NCBI GenBank assembly: GCA_033063855.1
Contig: CP093829.1
Coordinates: forward strand, 8,380,243-8,444,242
DNA: 64,000 bases
Source: Smittia aterrima
Taxonomy: Eukaryota; Arthropoda; Insecta; Diptera; Chironomidae
Direction of reading: 5' to 3'
This document shows positions 23,309 through 38,010 of the stretch, one piece after another. The notes beneath the pieces were generated by a model. It was given only the letters and a program-made list of their open reading frames with translations. It did not search any database and was not told the origin of the DNA. The translations under genes and the position numbers were made by a program. Within the stretch, counting starts at the first letter, position 1; each line of letters opens with the position of its first letter.

Positions 23309-26300
23309 CTCTCAGCTTCACCATTCAATCAAGGAACGAGATTTAAAAGATTCAGGGAAATTAAATTAACTGAGGGGACAACTGAATTTAAATAATTCTT
23401 AGACTGCCACTTGCTCCACTGAAATTTTTTTTCTTCGACTGATAAACTTCTTCAATTAAAATTCAAATTCTTATTTTTCTTTTCTCCGTTCGACTCGTTT
23501 GCTTTAACTTAACCGTCCGATCTGCATCGATTTTAGAAGTGAACTAAAGGTTTATCATCAAACTTAAACGAATTATATTCTCAAATCACTTCTTATCGCA
23601 AGTTGACTGAGAGGTATTGCCAGAGATAATGAGTCTCTCGAGTCGTTTCTTTAAACTCTCGCCTAGCGATTCGTAATTATCTTCGACTGATTATGTGCAA
23701 ACTGAAAATGTGCTGAAGTTTTGATTGAGAAGGAAATTTTGTTTGACTTTGTCTAAGTAATAATTTAAATTTTGGGGAAAGTGAAAATTTTGCTGTCAGC
23801 AAATAATTTTAAATTTTGAAATTGTAATCTCCAATTATTAATTTCAAAGATAAACATTCAAGAGCAAACTTCATCTTATCGAAGAAATAATTGTAACTCA
23901 AATAAAAGAAATTCTTCTTTAAAAATAGTTCATCTGAATTATTTATTGGGATCTTGATATCTTTCAATCCAATTTCAAATAAAAAAAAAGAAATTCTTTC
24001 AAAAGAAATTCAATTGATTTAAAGGATTTGATGAAATTAATAATTCAAATACTTCGTCGATGGTTTCATGACTTGAATTGATCTATAAATATTTACTTTC
24101 AGTTTTCTAAATTGAGCTTGGAAGCTCAACTTTGGAAAGCTTTTGGGAAAATTGGAAGTTTTTCCAGTGGAAATCAACGAACGAATGATTCGTCATGTCG
24201 AAGGAAACTTTCACGATCGAAATCATGAATTTTAAGTGCGACAAACTGTCGTCGTCTTCTCGAATGTCATTGCAATTTAAAATCATCGAAACGATTTAAA
24301 AACAATTCTGAGAAACTTTCGATTGCACGCATCAACAGAATTCAAATGAAAGCGACGTCTGCGAGCGACATTCCAATGTAATTTATGATTGATATAAATT
24401 AATTCTTGTTTGGGTTTTATTAGTCTCCGCAAATAAAATGCCAATTATAATTACATCCTTTCGCTCTCTCCCCCATGCTCCTCCAACAGAAGGCAAGGCA
24501 GCATTTAATTGGCTCGGCATGTCATACGGTTAGGAGAAATAATGAGAGCTTAAGTGCCAACGCAACCGAAGCTTTCGCTCTGCTTAAACAAATAACTCAA
24601 AACAACATTTTAATCAAAAATTAGTCTCTACTCTCTCGCTATCTCTACCCGCCCGTCCGTCGTGTCTAATGGCTTAATGGCATATACATGCGAGGGAATC
24701 TAAGAAAAGAAGGAATCTAATGAATGAGAGAAATAAATAAAATACATCTGCGAGATTTGTTATCGCATCCTTGGCCTTTCTCATAGCTTTGACTTGAGGC
24801 AAACTCTAGTTGGCTCTATTGTCGTGTACTCCTCTCCTTGATAATCTGAGATGCTGTGCAAGCTTCTACACATAATTCCCTTTCGTCTTTCTGTTTCTTT
24901 ATTCCGAATTGCTTCGGAACAAAGAGACGAACGTTCCTTTTCATCTCATGCCACACAAAATGAACACAAAACGAGAGGAGTCGAGAAGTCGTTGTTATTT
25001 GGTTTCGGGTTGTTCAAGGAAATTCATTATGACGATTGTGGGCATTTTTCATTTCTCACAATCGACGAGAAGATTCTGATGAGAAAGAAGATTCAGAATA
25101 AATTGAAATACTTTTATCATTATAAACAACAACATTTTCATTTATGTTTCGTCAGACAGGAAAATTGAAAAGCTCATCGCGATGTATGTCGAGGAGAGAG
25201 AGAAATGAAATTATTTCCTTTATTCTTTATTATGCACATTCTCTGATAATTCATCTGCTGCTGAAGAACTGTTGGCAAGTTTGCATTGATATTTTCCTTT
25301 TTCTTCTTTGCTCGCTTCGCTCATTCGTTTCCCATAAAAATAATAAATTTTCTGTTTGTAGTTTTTTGAAAACAATTTCTCCTCAGCTTCCTTTATGAGA
25401 TTTTTCCCTCCGCTCGTCTATCGTCTCTGTTCTCGTATTAATAAAGCTTCGAACATATTTTTCACGGACGTGATTTCGGTTTTTTTTTTGAAGTAGAATC
25501 CTTTGAGAGAAGTTTGGTTTATTTGCGAAAGAGATCGAACGGAGAAGTTCGTGTTGCTGCTGCACATGTTAGTTTGCTTTATTGACTAACGGAAGAGAAG
25601 AACAACAAAAAAAAAGTTTTGAATTGAGTTTCATTATGAGCTTATCGAGAAATAATCAAATTAAAGCGAGAAATTTGTTGAGATTTTCATCAACAAACAT
25701 TGCGCAATGCAATTTTCAGTTTTAAAGCGGTTTCCCGTTGAAAGGAATCGTTTGACTGAATAACTCAAACAAACCACTTTGTGTAACTCTCACGATAAAG
25801 TTACTTCAAGTTCCGTTGATGTAAAAGTGAATGAAAGATATTTTAAAGTCACTTGACACTTGTAGCAGCTTTTTCCCTTTGCTGTGAAAGTTGAAGAACC
25901 TTTCACAACTCTCAGCACTCACTCGAAACCAGGTTGGTTGGTTTTCTTCATTTACATTTCGTATTTATATTGAGAGTGCCAGAGAGTGGTAATTTGAATA
26001 AGCATAAGCTGGAAATTGAATCCCATCCTCACGTAGATGAAAGTGCTTTCTGGCGAAAGGCAAACTTTACCTTCATTCACAACCGGAGAAGGCGAGAAAG
26101 TTTTGTGGTGGTCAAAATGCTTATCAAATGTTGAAAAAAATATGTTAAATTACTAATCTCATCTGGTAGCTGTGTTTATCGTATTCATGTTAGTCTCTTT
26201 CATTAATGTTTCTAACATATAATTCTCCAGCTCGAGTCATTAAAACTTTTCCCGGCTTATAAACGAAATAAATTAAATTCTCGCACAACTTTTTCCTCGG

Positions 26301-29300
26301 CTCAATTTAAACTATCTAAATGTGTTTGCTTTTGCATAATGACAACAGTTGTTGTCTTATCTCGAAACGAGTGAGGGGAGAGGAGTTTTATTGAGACAGC
26401 TAAAAACATCGCCCCAGACACCGAGAACTCGTAATCGATATCATCATTTGTTGGCTGGCGCGCAGTCGAACGCTTGAGATGAAAAAAAAACACAAAGTCA
26501 TTAAATTTTATTTTTATTTGTGAAAATAAGGAGAGATTTTCATCAAATTTTATGTTTTCCTGCTGATTCCGTTCAGTCCCGGTGAATGCAATGAAAGAAG
26601 GAATGAGAGACTTACGACGGACGGATGTGATGCTGTTTGTGCCAGATGCCATAAAATAAAATCGAAGGGGGCAAACGTTAACAACGTTTCGTGCCAAACA
26701 TTCGACGACTATTGAGATGTGAAATTTGTTGAGCTTGAAGGAAGATCTTTGAGCCACTCATGGAATTTCCTTTCTTTCCTTTAGCTCAATGGACTTATCT
26801 TCGTTGGAGAGTAAACACATTACATCACAAAGCAACAATAGCGATGTCGACGAACGACGACGGTTGTGAAGTGGCTCGAGTAAAAAGGTAAACTCGGTCT
26901 GTGGATTGTCGTTATCTCGTGACACATTAAGAACGATTTTCCACTCAAAAGGGAGGGAAAATCTCCTCGTCAATCGAATTTTCGTGCTGACTCTTTCACA
27001 GTGTCTTCTATTCTCAATGTTCGTTCCGAAAAAAAAGGTTCTCATCGGAAATCGTTTGTTCGTCGAGGGATTTTCTAGCTTCTCCCTCCTCTTCTCTACG
27101 CAAATCTGAAAAGCTATAACGCAATTACGATATCTCGAGGAAAAGAGTTTAAAGGGACGAGAGCAGAGCTTTTATTGAATGCCCAGAAGAAACGACATGA
27201 GACGAAGCGAGTGAACATCGCAGGTGCAGGTCGTGATGGGAGAAATATTGGAAGCGTTAGTTGGTCGATTTACTTTTATCACTTCATATACCGGAACAGA
27301 TTATTTCCTTCTCCACTTCCTCTGCTCTCTCCGTCGTCAACGATGATGATGTTATGTGAACACTTGCAATGAGCTTTTTCTCACGCTGAGCTTTTGCTGA
27401 TGCTGCTGTCCAGTGATTCAATTTCTCGTCTCATGCTTCGCCAATGAAAAGAGCTCTTAAAGTATTTAAACTCCGAGATTGATTTGAAAATCATGTTGGA
27501 TGTTGGGAGCAGCTTCTCATTTTGAAGTTTTCCTGGAATTTCACTTCCCCACAAAAAAGACGTTGGATCGGCTTCATAAAATCTGATTTATTCGGTTTCA
27601 TAAACCAAAAGCCTGAGACTACATGTTTATCTTCCTTTTCGCCCTCCTCGTACAAGAATTGTATGTTGTGGCATGTTTGCTCGATCCCAACACAACCGAG
27701 AGAAGGAGAGAGAGAGAGAAGACGATCTAAAGTGCAAAAACATAAATTTCATCTTTCATATTCACTCACATCAAGAACTATTTTGAGTTCCATTCTCTCT
27801 TGACAACAACATTCCTCGTCCGGATAGAACAACGGGTATGCACCAGTTATTTGAATATTTCAAAGGCCGTTCGGATACGCTACGACGAAGACAAGCTCTC
27901 TATTCTGTTACAGAGCTTTTCCACTGAAATTTGCCTTCTCACACAAGAAAGCTTGGGACATGTTCTCTTCATAAACTTCTAGCCAGACATTCTCCAAGCT
28001 TTTGTCCCACAAAAAAAAACATTTTCATACTCAATAAATTCCGATATTTATTGATTGCCTCTTAGCTTCGACAATCTCTGATATGAACATGTCTTTGGCT
28101 TTAGTATTTCGCATTATTACGTTTGTCTGAGCAAAAGAAAGTTTTTCGGGTGAGACAAAAGCTGCTTCAGTTGTTTCCCGAGCTGACTCAGGAATTTATT
28201 GTGCGGAGAAGGATTTAAAGTCTTGACGACATGCAATGTGTCGTGTACGTTCAAGCAATCAAAATCTTTATCGACAGGAGAGAGAGAGAGAAGTGTCTTC
28301 GTCGTTGAATGATTCGCGAAAGAAGCTTCAAGAACTTTTCCGGTTTTTAAAATGATTTTCCTCGCCATTTCACGATGTCAGCGAGTTCGCATATCATTTT
28401 CTGGTATATTTGGAAATGCAATAAAATTTTATGACATTGAAAATTTCTTTTACCAACGCTGAACGCTCAATTGCTCGGCAATCTTTAGATGTTCTGAAGT
28501 CCTCAGTTGAAGGAGCGAATGGGAAGTGGCATACAGACAACTTCAGATGTTGTTTAGTGTGCATGCGAGTTTTGCTCGTTTTCCACACGATTTCAAGCAC
28601 ATGATTGACTGAGTTTGATAGGTTCTGATGATTTGCTTTAAGCGCTATGCAATCTTTCGGAAAATTCTTCCTCTCCACATTTTTACGACGTCAATATTTT
28701 CCGTTGAATCGGAAAATTCCCCGAAGCTTAACCATAAAAAGATTTTCCTCCGAAAAACAAGTAAATCAAAGATTTGAATGTTCTGCCTTCCACAAACTTT
28801 CCCTCGTTGAGTTTCGGTGATTTAATACACAAAACATTTCATTAAAATTTAATTCATGAGTCGAGATGTCATGTGCGATTTTCGAAAAAAGCTTTCAGCC
28901 TAGTCGAAAGGGCTGACTATTTCATGAGAGAGAAATAATTGACTGGGACATTGTAATTCAAAGCTATTCAGCCTCACCTTACATCTCAAGCCTATAAATC
29001 AAAGGAGCAAAGAAGATTCCTTAAGATATCAGCCTTGGGTTGAAGAAGTAAAAAAAAAACGAGTTTTCGTCTCTCGCTCGGTTTTGTCTCAACGATGTCG
29101 TCGATGTTGTACGCCGAATTCGATTGCGAAACGAGACCGACAAAAGCTTGCGATAAGCGGAAGTGAAGAAAAGTATAATTCATAAGAAAGCTCCGGCTGG
29201 GAACATTTCGTTTTGGGCGCCAATCTCAATAAAATAGCCCAGAGCCATAAATTACGGTTGGCGTACGAGAGAAGCAAAAAAAAAATGTTCAGCGTAGGAT

Positions 29301-32300
29301 GAATGGAGAAAGCTCATTCGTAAGCAAAGGAAAAGAAATTACAATGGAAATAACTTTCTATATTACACACAGCGTGTGAATGAGAGGGCGGAGGAGAGAT
29401 TGGCCCAGTGTCAGAGTCTTACGCCATAAAGACGTGAAAATGAAATATAAATTCAAATGAAAATAAATTTAGCGACATTCATTCATTCTTAATGCTGTAA
29501 AGGAGCGTCGAGTTGGGAAAAAGCGAAACCTCGGAATAAAGTTTTTTTATGGCGATGTTGACTTGCGTTGTGCAGACTACGCGAAAGAGGAAAGTTTCGC
29601 CTTCTCCTCAATATTTTATCAAGTCCAACGGCGAGTTGAACAAGCGAGAGATGCTTTGAAAATATTAAATGATATTCGCCGGTTGCTCTGGATTTCGGTT
29701 GCAACTTCTCTTCTTTATGAAGTGTTGGTGCATTTCTTTCTCATCTACAAGTTTCTTTCCGTTCCTTTCCGCTCGACTTGATGAAGGTTTTCACTTTACT
29801 CGCTTTTCGAAACTTTAACTTCCTCGCTGACTTTGCAAAAAGAATTTTTTTTGTTCTTCCTCGTTTTGCAAAAAAAGTTTTCTTTTAACTGCAATGAAAG
29901 CATCGGCGAACGAACTTAATGGCTTTTAACGACTCCGTCTTTGTCGAAAACTTTGTCGTCTTCGTTTGGTTTTCTTTTATTCGCCACGCTCATCCTTTGT
30001 GTCGTCTCATCCCTCTCTGGGTTAATTAAATGTTATGAGAGCGGCAAATATTTTTTTACGCTCGCTTTTATGGCAAATTAAGCCTTTCAAATCGGAATGA
30101 AAGCAAGATAAAAAAAAAGAAATTTTCACTTGTTGCATTTTTTGACGATTGTTATCAACAACAGGATGAACGAACGAGGAAAAAAGCGAGTGTGGTTGGT
30201 GAGGTTGGGCGAGGATGAGCATAAAATATTCTCAGCCTTCTGAGGGTGATGAATCTAAGCCATTGCGAGGTTTTATGTTCACCATCGTTGGAAGTTTGCT
30301 TTGCGAAGCGAAACGAGATTATAAAGAGAGCAAGGAGAAGTCTAGTCGACAAATTCAAACAAAACGTAAATCATTTGAAGGTGAGCTTGACTTGCAATCA
30401 TTAGATGAAGGAATAGACAAAGTGAAAACTTCAGTAGACAAGACAGATCGAATACTAACGAGGACGCAAAGAAAAGAAGTTCGAAGTATGAATAATTAAA
30501 TACCTACGCATCATCGATCAAAGACATCGTTTGTTATGAATCGGTGATCTGGAAGTGACGAGTATCGTCGTTTATTTATTTATTTTCTTAGCAAATCGGT
30601 AAACGAATACCCTTGGGGAGGAAATGATGAACTTCGGGGAACTTATGATTGATAAAAAAAAGCATCTTCATCGTTCATTCTCATCGAGGACGCAAGAAAA
30701 TCGTCTAGAAATGATTTTTTAATGAGAATTTGATGGCGAGGAGCGTGCTTGCGAATGCTCAGCCGAACAGAAAAAGGAAACAGCAAAATTCTGTTGCGAC
30801 GACGATAAAGAAGTGAGCATGAGAGAGAGAAAGTTAATCTTAGGAATTTTTAGCGACGTTTGATGGACCTTTCGGTGGGCAACCTCGACAATGACTCGTG
30901 AAGATGAAAAGTGAATGTTAACAAACGATAAAACGCAGAAACGATGTTTCGTGAGTTTGAAGAGATGGAGAACATTCTTTTCTGCTTTTAGGTGAATCTA
31001 CAAATTTCATCACAAGGACCCACGTCTGGGCTCCCGACGAAAAATGTTTGTTAATAAAAATTGTTTCCTTTTCATTTGAACTTTCCCTTCGTCCTTCGAG
31101 AGAGGGAAACTTAAGCGATTATATTTACAGACATTTTTCTTGGAGAAGCATTCGTTTAAAGGATTGTTGCTTTGTTTATTCTCCGAGAATTGGGACCAAC
31201 TTTGAGATGCGAGGGTTGAGCTCAGTTTGGGGTTCAAGTTCCAAGAATTTGAAAAATGAAATTATAAAAAATTCCAACTCCGCAATCGCAATGATTAAAC
31301 ATTTTTGATTTAATAAATTCCTTTTTGGGTTTCTTCAAAAGTAACGTCGCTTGCTGACTCCTTGACTTGATCAATGAACTGCTCTTTAAATTAAATTCAT
31401 TGACCGACATTGGTCAAATATTCCGTGAGCATAGAAAGCAAATAAATTAAGATTTAACTGAACTGGCGAATGCTCAAAGAGAAAAAGAAGAAGAAAAATT
31501 TCCCTCGTAGCCAAAACGCTGTTAAAACCCGAGCAGCGCGTGAAATGTTGTTTTCCTCGAGATTTCCTACAATTCCTCCAATTGACAATGTTGAGGGAAA
31601 TTCCGTTTGTTGAAAGAAGACGAATTTATTTATTTTTGGTGTTGCTTTCCATTTCTTTGAGAAATTGAATGAAGGAAAGTTTTGCTCCTTCAAGCAGATA
31701 GAATTTCAATTCAAAGATCTCTCGAAATAATTTTCCAGCGTCGCATTTAAAACAACAAAACAAATTTTATTTCTGAGATGAGTCGCTGATGGCTGAGTAG
31801 GAGAAAAATCTCATTTGTGGTTTTGTTTATTTTTTTATTGACTTGAAATTGCGTTGATGACGTCGCACTCGTGTTTCGCCCTTCAAAGCCTACTCAATGT
31901 TACATCAACTGCAAAATCTTTTTAAGAACGAAATATAAATAAATAAACACACGCCGAAAAATGCTGCGACAATAAATTTGAATTCAACGCTTCAGTATTC
32001 TAGATTTTTTCATTGGAATTTCCAATTGTTGAGGAAATAAATCCGGCGAAGAAATTTAATTTGTTGTCACATTGGCAGTGGGACTGATGAGCTTTATAAA
32101 TCTGCCTCTTCTCCCACACAATTCGGCATCGAATGAAATTAAAACTAAACTTCCGTGGGAGATTCCGACGCTTACATCAACAATTTCCTTCCTTTCTATC
32201 GCTCGATGATAAATGACACAACTTCCAGAGATTCTTTTAATTAAATTCCACTCGAGGGTGAAAATAAATTAAATCTCACTTGCCAAAACAGACATTACTC

Positions 32301-35300
32301 AAATGCGCCGGCAGCTGAACGCTGAGTGTGTCTGTCGCGGTCAACAACCATTGGGTGGAAGCTGGAGACGAAGAAGAAGAAGAAAATTGATGTTGACAAC
32401 TTGAAGAATGTTCCATCATTCGCAATATTTTATTGGTTTTTGCTTTGGCTCCCGCTTGTCAGTGTCTTCAATAGTTGGCGATGAAGAGTTTTCATCTCCA
32501 TCTAGCGAGACTGTCAAAGTCGATAAAGCATTCGATTCATCGTCGGCGCAAGCTCTCGAACGAAAACAATTTTACAACGTTTTCGCGGACAGCGAGATGA
32601 TGAATCGAAATTGCATCTCAGGAGAATTTTACGATAAGGAAACTTTGCTCTTAATTCAATTTCACTCCATTTTCATCACGACATAGAACAAATCATAAAA
32701 GCTCTCGAATTGAAAGCAATGAAATTAAGCGAAGACTTTTCTTGATTAAACCGTCGCCATAGAAGTCGATAAAACTTCTGTAATCATCAAATAGAAATGC
32801 AATTAAGTTCGTGTTATCGGTGATTATCGCTTTGCTTTGTGAAAGAGATGCGAATGGAGACTTTGTGAAACTGTCATGCTCTGAACCTGCTTGTTCGATC
32901 GAAATCATTGCAATTCGAGAGTAAACAGAAGAAGGAAAGCTTGCAATCTCGCGAGCTTTCTATTTCTCATCGAAAAGCGCATTTAAACAACATTCAATTA
33001 ATGTAATTGCGAGAAGAGGGAGAAGGTAAGCTTGTTTGTAATCAAGTTAAATGTTTGCGACTCGTAAAATAGGAGAAGGTTGCACAATGCAGATTAAAAA
33101 CAACTTCGAAAGCTTTCTACGTAAAAATATGAAGCCATCGCTTTCCGTGCATAATGCAACGTGAACTATTCAGTAAGCAAATGCATTTACCCAAGCCAAC
33201 AATAGAACCAAAACAACACTCATTAAATATTTACTTCTTGCAAGAGACGGGAAGTTGCGTCGTCTCAAGTAATTCAAGTTTTGTGATGAGCTTTTCATTT
33301 TCTGGCTGAGCATTATTTTCCTCGAAGTAAAGCTTAACTGTAAACAACAATTTTGAGGGCTAACAAGAAGGGAAAACTTGAAAAGTTCATCCTTAATAAT
33401 CTGAGGAATGTGAAAATAACTTTAGCCCAACAGAGATCCTGGAGCTTTGCCCGATACTTACGTCGCAGTTATTCACATTTCATCGAGAAGGGAAAAAAAT
33501 AAATGTTTTGCTCAAAAGCAAACATTCTGGAATTTCAATTCGCAAACAAGCTTCAGTGAATCAATGTTCTATCTCTCGTAATTTTTGCATCCAATGGAAG
33601 CATAAGCGGAAGATTTTTATCGTCGCTTCTGCACGATGCTAGATATTTAAGGAAAATTGAAAAATTCTGAGTAAGGACTTGACTGCACTCGAATGAACAG
33701 AGCAGAGATTTCAAAAAATATTTTTCACATATTTACGAGAAATGACTTTGCTTTTGTTTATGAAGAGTCTGATATCAAAGCATTGTCGTTGCATGAGAGG
33801 AGAGGAAAATGGATTCTTCGTGTCAGGATTCCTCGACGGGAAACTTAAATGTGTTGTGAGTGCAATGAGAAGTTCTCCCTCGGAGAAAAGCTTCATCTTT
33901 TTAGTTAAATTTACTATTTGTCGTTTGTCACTTTATTTGAATAAAATATTCAAATGCTCGTGTGCACTTTTTTTTTGTCTCCCGGGCACACACGGAATAG
34001 AGACAAAAAAAAACTAAAGAGGAAAAAACTTAAATATTCATTCAGATGAAATTTGCATTCGAGAAACTTAATTATGTTTCGTTCTTTTTGTGTGTTTGCA
34101 ACTAAATTTCATGAGAACGCAAACACAAAGAAGAAATTTTCCGTGCAAAAAAACTTTTTCAAGCGAGAAGTGTACAAAGTTTGCTGCTGAGGAGAAGGAA
34201 CGATGATTCAAATAAACATAAAAATGTGAGAGAGAAAAAAAGTTCCGGAAGAGGAAGAATGTGAAACGAAGAAGGTGAAATAAATCCGCATTTAGATGTT
34301 GCTGCTAATTCATTAAAATAAAATAAATAAAACGGTTTAATCTCTCAATGAGGAAGCTTTCATTTTAAAGCTTTAAGCTCCGACAATGAGAGAGTGTTCC
34401 GTTGTCGCTAAACTTTTCCCATAATCAAACTTTTCTTCCTCATCTCGTGGCGTTCAATTTTTCTTTTGTGTCAATGGAAACATAAAAATTTCACTCAATT
34501 TGAAAGTGGAAAGAAAAGTTTACGAGAGTTTTCAATTTCTCGTGAAACATTTATTTTTTAGCCGAAAACTTTGAGAATAAAGTTATTTTAAGGGTTTTTA
34601 CTTGTGCGAAGATAGTGGAAGATGTTTAGAGCAAAACTGGATAATTAATCATCTCCGAGAGAAGAAATACTCGAGCAAGTAAAAGTTTAAACGAAGATTC
34701 TTTAATTGACCCAACTTCCAGATAAACTGAATAAACTTCTTGTTGCTCGAGAAATAATATTTTTTATATTTCCGACGTTGATTAGTTTGCAACTGCAAAC
34801 AGAACAAAACGTTCTATTTAATGCAGAAACTTTTAATTGAAGAGATGAGATCAGATATGTGAGAATCTCTTACGAACTTGCGAATGAGCTATAAAGACGC
34901 TCTCCACTACAAGAAGCTCTTGAGATGCTTTAAAGCTTCGCACGAGGGATTAATTTGCAGAGTTGAATGTCGTTTTTCAAACTAAACACTTTGAAACTAT
35001 CTTCGAAGCCTCAGAGAGAAGGAATCTCTGATGCAACAACTTCTAAGTGGAACAAAGAAATCGTTTTACAGATTTTAATTAAATAAACTAACAGCAAAAC
35101 TTGCCAACTCGATCCTGATAAATGGCAAACTCAAGTCTGACGCAAATTGGGAACTTTAAAGCGTCGTCGTGTTATTTATTGATTGCAATATCTGCCGAGC
35201 TCGAACACACGACTCGTTATTGTATTAAACGAGCAAGCGGCGAAATAAAACATAAATTTATGTATTTCTACATGCTTTTGCAGAATTTAATGAAACATTC

Positions 35301-37480
35301 AGGATCAAAGCGCGATACAACGCCAAATATTCTCGTGTTCTAGAATTCCTCGAACGCGCTTATGTCACCCGACAAAAATTTTTTCATTCGAATTGAAATT
35401 ATTCATTGAGCTTTAAAATCCTCACGGCGCGAGTTTGTTGAAATATTTGCGATTGACGCGCTCCGTTTGATTGATTTACATTTTTATTCGTCGGGAGCTC
35501 ATCGAGCACTGATGTAATAAAAAACTCGCATCACGCACATCAAGTGGCAGCTATTGAGAAATGGAAATTGATTAGAAGTCGAAAGAAAACTTTTATGTTT
35601 TGTGTAAACATCAGCGGCAGCATAACTTCACATCTTTGCCTCACTTTCTCTTCGTTGTCCTTTCGCTTCGTATAGCAATTTCTTTCATTTTTAAACTGTT
35701 TGACTCAGAGGTTTGACTTGGAATTCTTTTGCTTGACAGTAAAATGTTTTGGATCCAACTCAAAGCTCTGACCTGCAGAGGTTGAAGGGAAAAAATGTTC
35801 ATCTCAAACAATGGAATTTGTCGATGTTTTCTCTCCATCAGCTTCGAACATACACAAAATTATATTTTCTCGAATTGACATAATCACATCACAAAGCGCA
35901 GACGACGACGACGATGAAGGCGAAACGAATTGAATCGGCACGAGAGCTTAAAGGAGATGAAATTAAATATTAGTCGATAAATCACACATGAGCTTGAAGA
36001 AAATTGAGTGGAAATTGGCTGATGCGATGGAAAATTTGTTTGCTAAGGAATGACAAGCGGAAGAGGAAGAGAAATTGTGAAGCATTCCAAACTCTTTTTG
36101 CTTTACTTCGTCATCAACGTCAAAATGAGCAAGAATTAACATTCGAGCGACAGAGATTCTTTGTCTTCTCTTGCTCAACGTCAAAAGCATTTCAAGAATG
36201 CAATTGCCATGCTTCTCATTCATCATTTCCCCGTTTTTCCTTCCACTGACAGATTGAGTGGATTTTTATTATGAAATGAAAATTCTTATTCATTAGTCTC
36301 TCTCTCGCTCGCTTTCTGTATACCCACGCGCCCTAAAACTTATCTCGTTCCATGGAATGTTTATTGTGGTTGCGAGCAATAAATCTAAAGATTTCCTCAA
36401 GAATTCTTTGTTCGTAAAGACTCAGTCTCTGCGATAAACCATAACAACAACATTCCGGCTTCCCGTTTAACTTTAATTCTGATTCATTAAACTGGCAACT
36501 GCGAACATTTTTTATCTTGAAAATCAGAATGTTCAACTCTCTCATCTTTCGCTGGCTGTGATATGCCAGGAGAAGAAATTTAATTTTTCAAGCATCAGAA
36601 GCGACGGTGTGAACAACGAACGCTTCCCCTTTTGTAACAAAATGATTAATGAACGGTAAAATTAGCTCAGAACGATTCATTAGCACTACAGTTGAGTTTC
36701 TTCGCTGTTTTTCTTTCTGTCTCGATGCATCGCTTTCTTTCGCTCAAGATTGAATTAGATTGCAAAGCAAAAAGTAAGAAACTTCCTGGAAATTACAAAT
36801 CGAACGATGATGAATTATTTCAGCAACTTGAGGATCATTTAAGTCAATTGTTGATTGTGGCCAGGAAATGGATCGAGAGAAAGTGTTGAATGGGAGATGA
36901 ATTCCTGAGTTCAACCTCAAGTATGATTTGATTTGCGTTGCATTGGTTTCCCTTAATGAATTTCGGAGAAACTAATTTTGAAGTACAAAATTTACACTTA
37001 AAATTGATTTCATGTAAACTTTGTTTCTATGAAATTTGAGTGAACAAGTAATTGGAGTCAATAAACATTGACAACAAAAAAATTCTACGACAGACGTTCG
37101 TCAAAAATTTAAAACTCGATTTTTAGCAACGCCATCTACCATAAGTTGCACAAGATGAACGTTTTTTTAAAAATGTTGAAACGTTTTCTAAAATTCACAA
37201 ATCGGAAAAGGACTGTTCACTAATCAAGTAGAATTAATAATGTCGTCTGAGAAACAGTTTCTCAGAAACTGATATATAATTATTGCTCATCGCGAATATG
37301 AAATTTAAATATTTATTTTCATGTCAAACTTTTGTCCATGCAACTTAGAAGTTTTTCTGTTGAAAAGAATAAATTCATTGCTGTTCCAATCCAGCGAAAA
37401 GAACAACCTAAATCTGAAATGAGCGGAAAAGTTAAAGTCAACAATCAATTGATTGCCTGGTTAATTAAAATATTTTTAAA
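23309..37480. other. Long non-coding region, first part
   Basis: The first few hundred bases probably hold the BTB-FLYWCH 5' UTR and promoter; TCAGTT initiator-like motifs on the minus strand near 23371 and 23386 are candidates, without a well-placed TATA box. Beyond that I see no coding region I can support: open frames are under about 150 codons and show no domain, Cys/His pattern or joinable exons. GA-rich microsatellites occur near 27702-27720 and 28276-28292. The region may carry enhancers for either flanking regulator. Confidence 0.5.
37246..37271. repeat. Interlocked short palindromes
   Basis: Two overlapping inverted repeats share arms: TCTGAGAAAC-A-GTTTCTCAGA (37246-37266) and CAGTTTC-TCA-GAAACTG (37255-37271). 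GAAAC/GTTTC thus alternates three times in 20 bp. The centre TTCTCAGAA matches the STAT-site pattern TTCnnnGAA. No gene is near. Confidence 0.6.
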
Positions 37481-37572
37481 CTTTATTCAACCAAAGTGAT
37501 TGCTAAATATCATTTCATAAATCAAAACTCTATCTGATATTAAATTGCTATCAAAAATTTCGAAGAAAAATT

Positions 37573-37672
37573 GGGATTCGAACCCAGGAGCGCTCACTTG
37601 TCAACTTCTGAGTTGTTTCGCAAAAAAAGCAAAAAAAATCTTAAAATCTGACAATCAAAATTTCTGCTAATC
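37573..37672 (-). repeat. tRNA-like repeat, isolated degenerate copy
   Basis: On the minus strand GGGTTCGAATCCC (37573-37585) is a perfect T-arm/box B. A degenerate box A-like TTAGCAGAAATT lies about 90 bp upstream of it. The sequence CTTTATTCAACCAAA about 85 bp to the left also precedes a copy in the 42.4-43.5 kb array, so I place it in the same family. It does not fold into a normal tRNA. Confidence 0.5.
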
Positions 37673-37744
37673 ATTAACTTATTTGAAACATCGAACTTTG
37701 AAAGAAATTTTTGCAAAAGTGTGGTAATGTTCCTCCACTCGGTG

Positions 37745-38010
37745 AAAAGCCATTCTACATTCTATATTCTAAATTCTAAATTCTAATTCTATTAATGGCA
37801 GTCCACCTCATGGAATGACCTATGACCTATCTTCCAACGTAAGGGCCCCAACGTATGAAGAAGTTGTAGAGCAATAGGAAGCGCGAACCTCGGCCCTGGA
37901 GAAAAACTAAGGCACTAAACTTCCACAATCAAAGGCGTTCATATTGCTCATCCTTTATCACATCTATTCTTCCTACTTCTAATACACCCTTCTTGAAGAA
38001 GAATCGGTCA
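37745..38010. mobile_element. Possible transposon fragment with ATTCTA microsatellite
   Basis: A run of ATTCTA/ATTCTAA units (about 37750-37798) abuts a 200-bp segment of different character: richer in GC, with CCTCGGCCCTGGAG, internal duplications (GACCTATGACCTAT; CCAACGTAAGG..CCAACGTATGA) and stop codons in all frames I read. A simple repeat next to a foreign-looking segment resembles the 3' end of a decayed non-LTR element. I recognise no protein motif, so the class is open. Confidence 0.3.
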
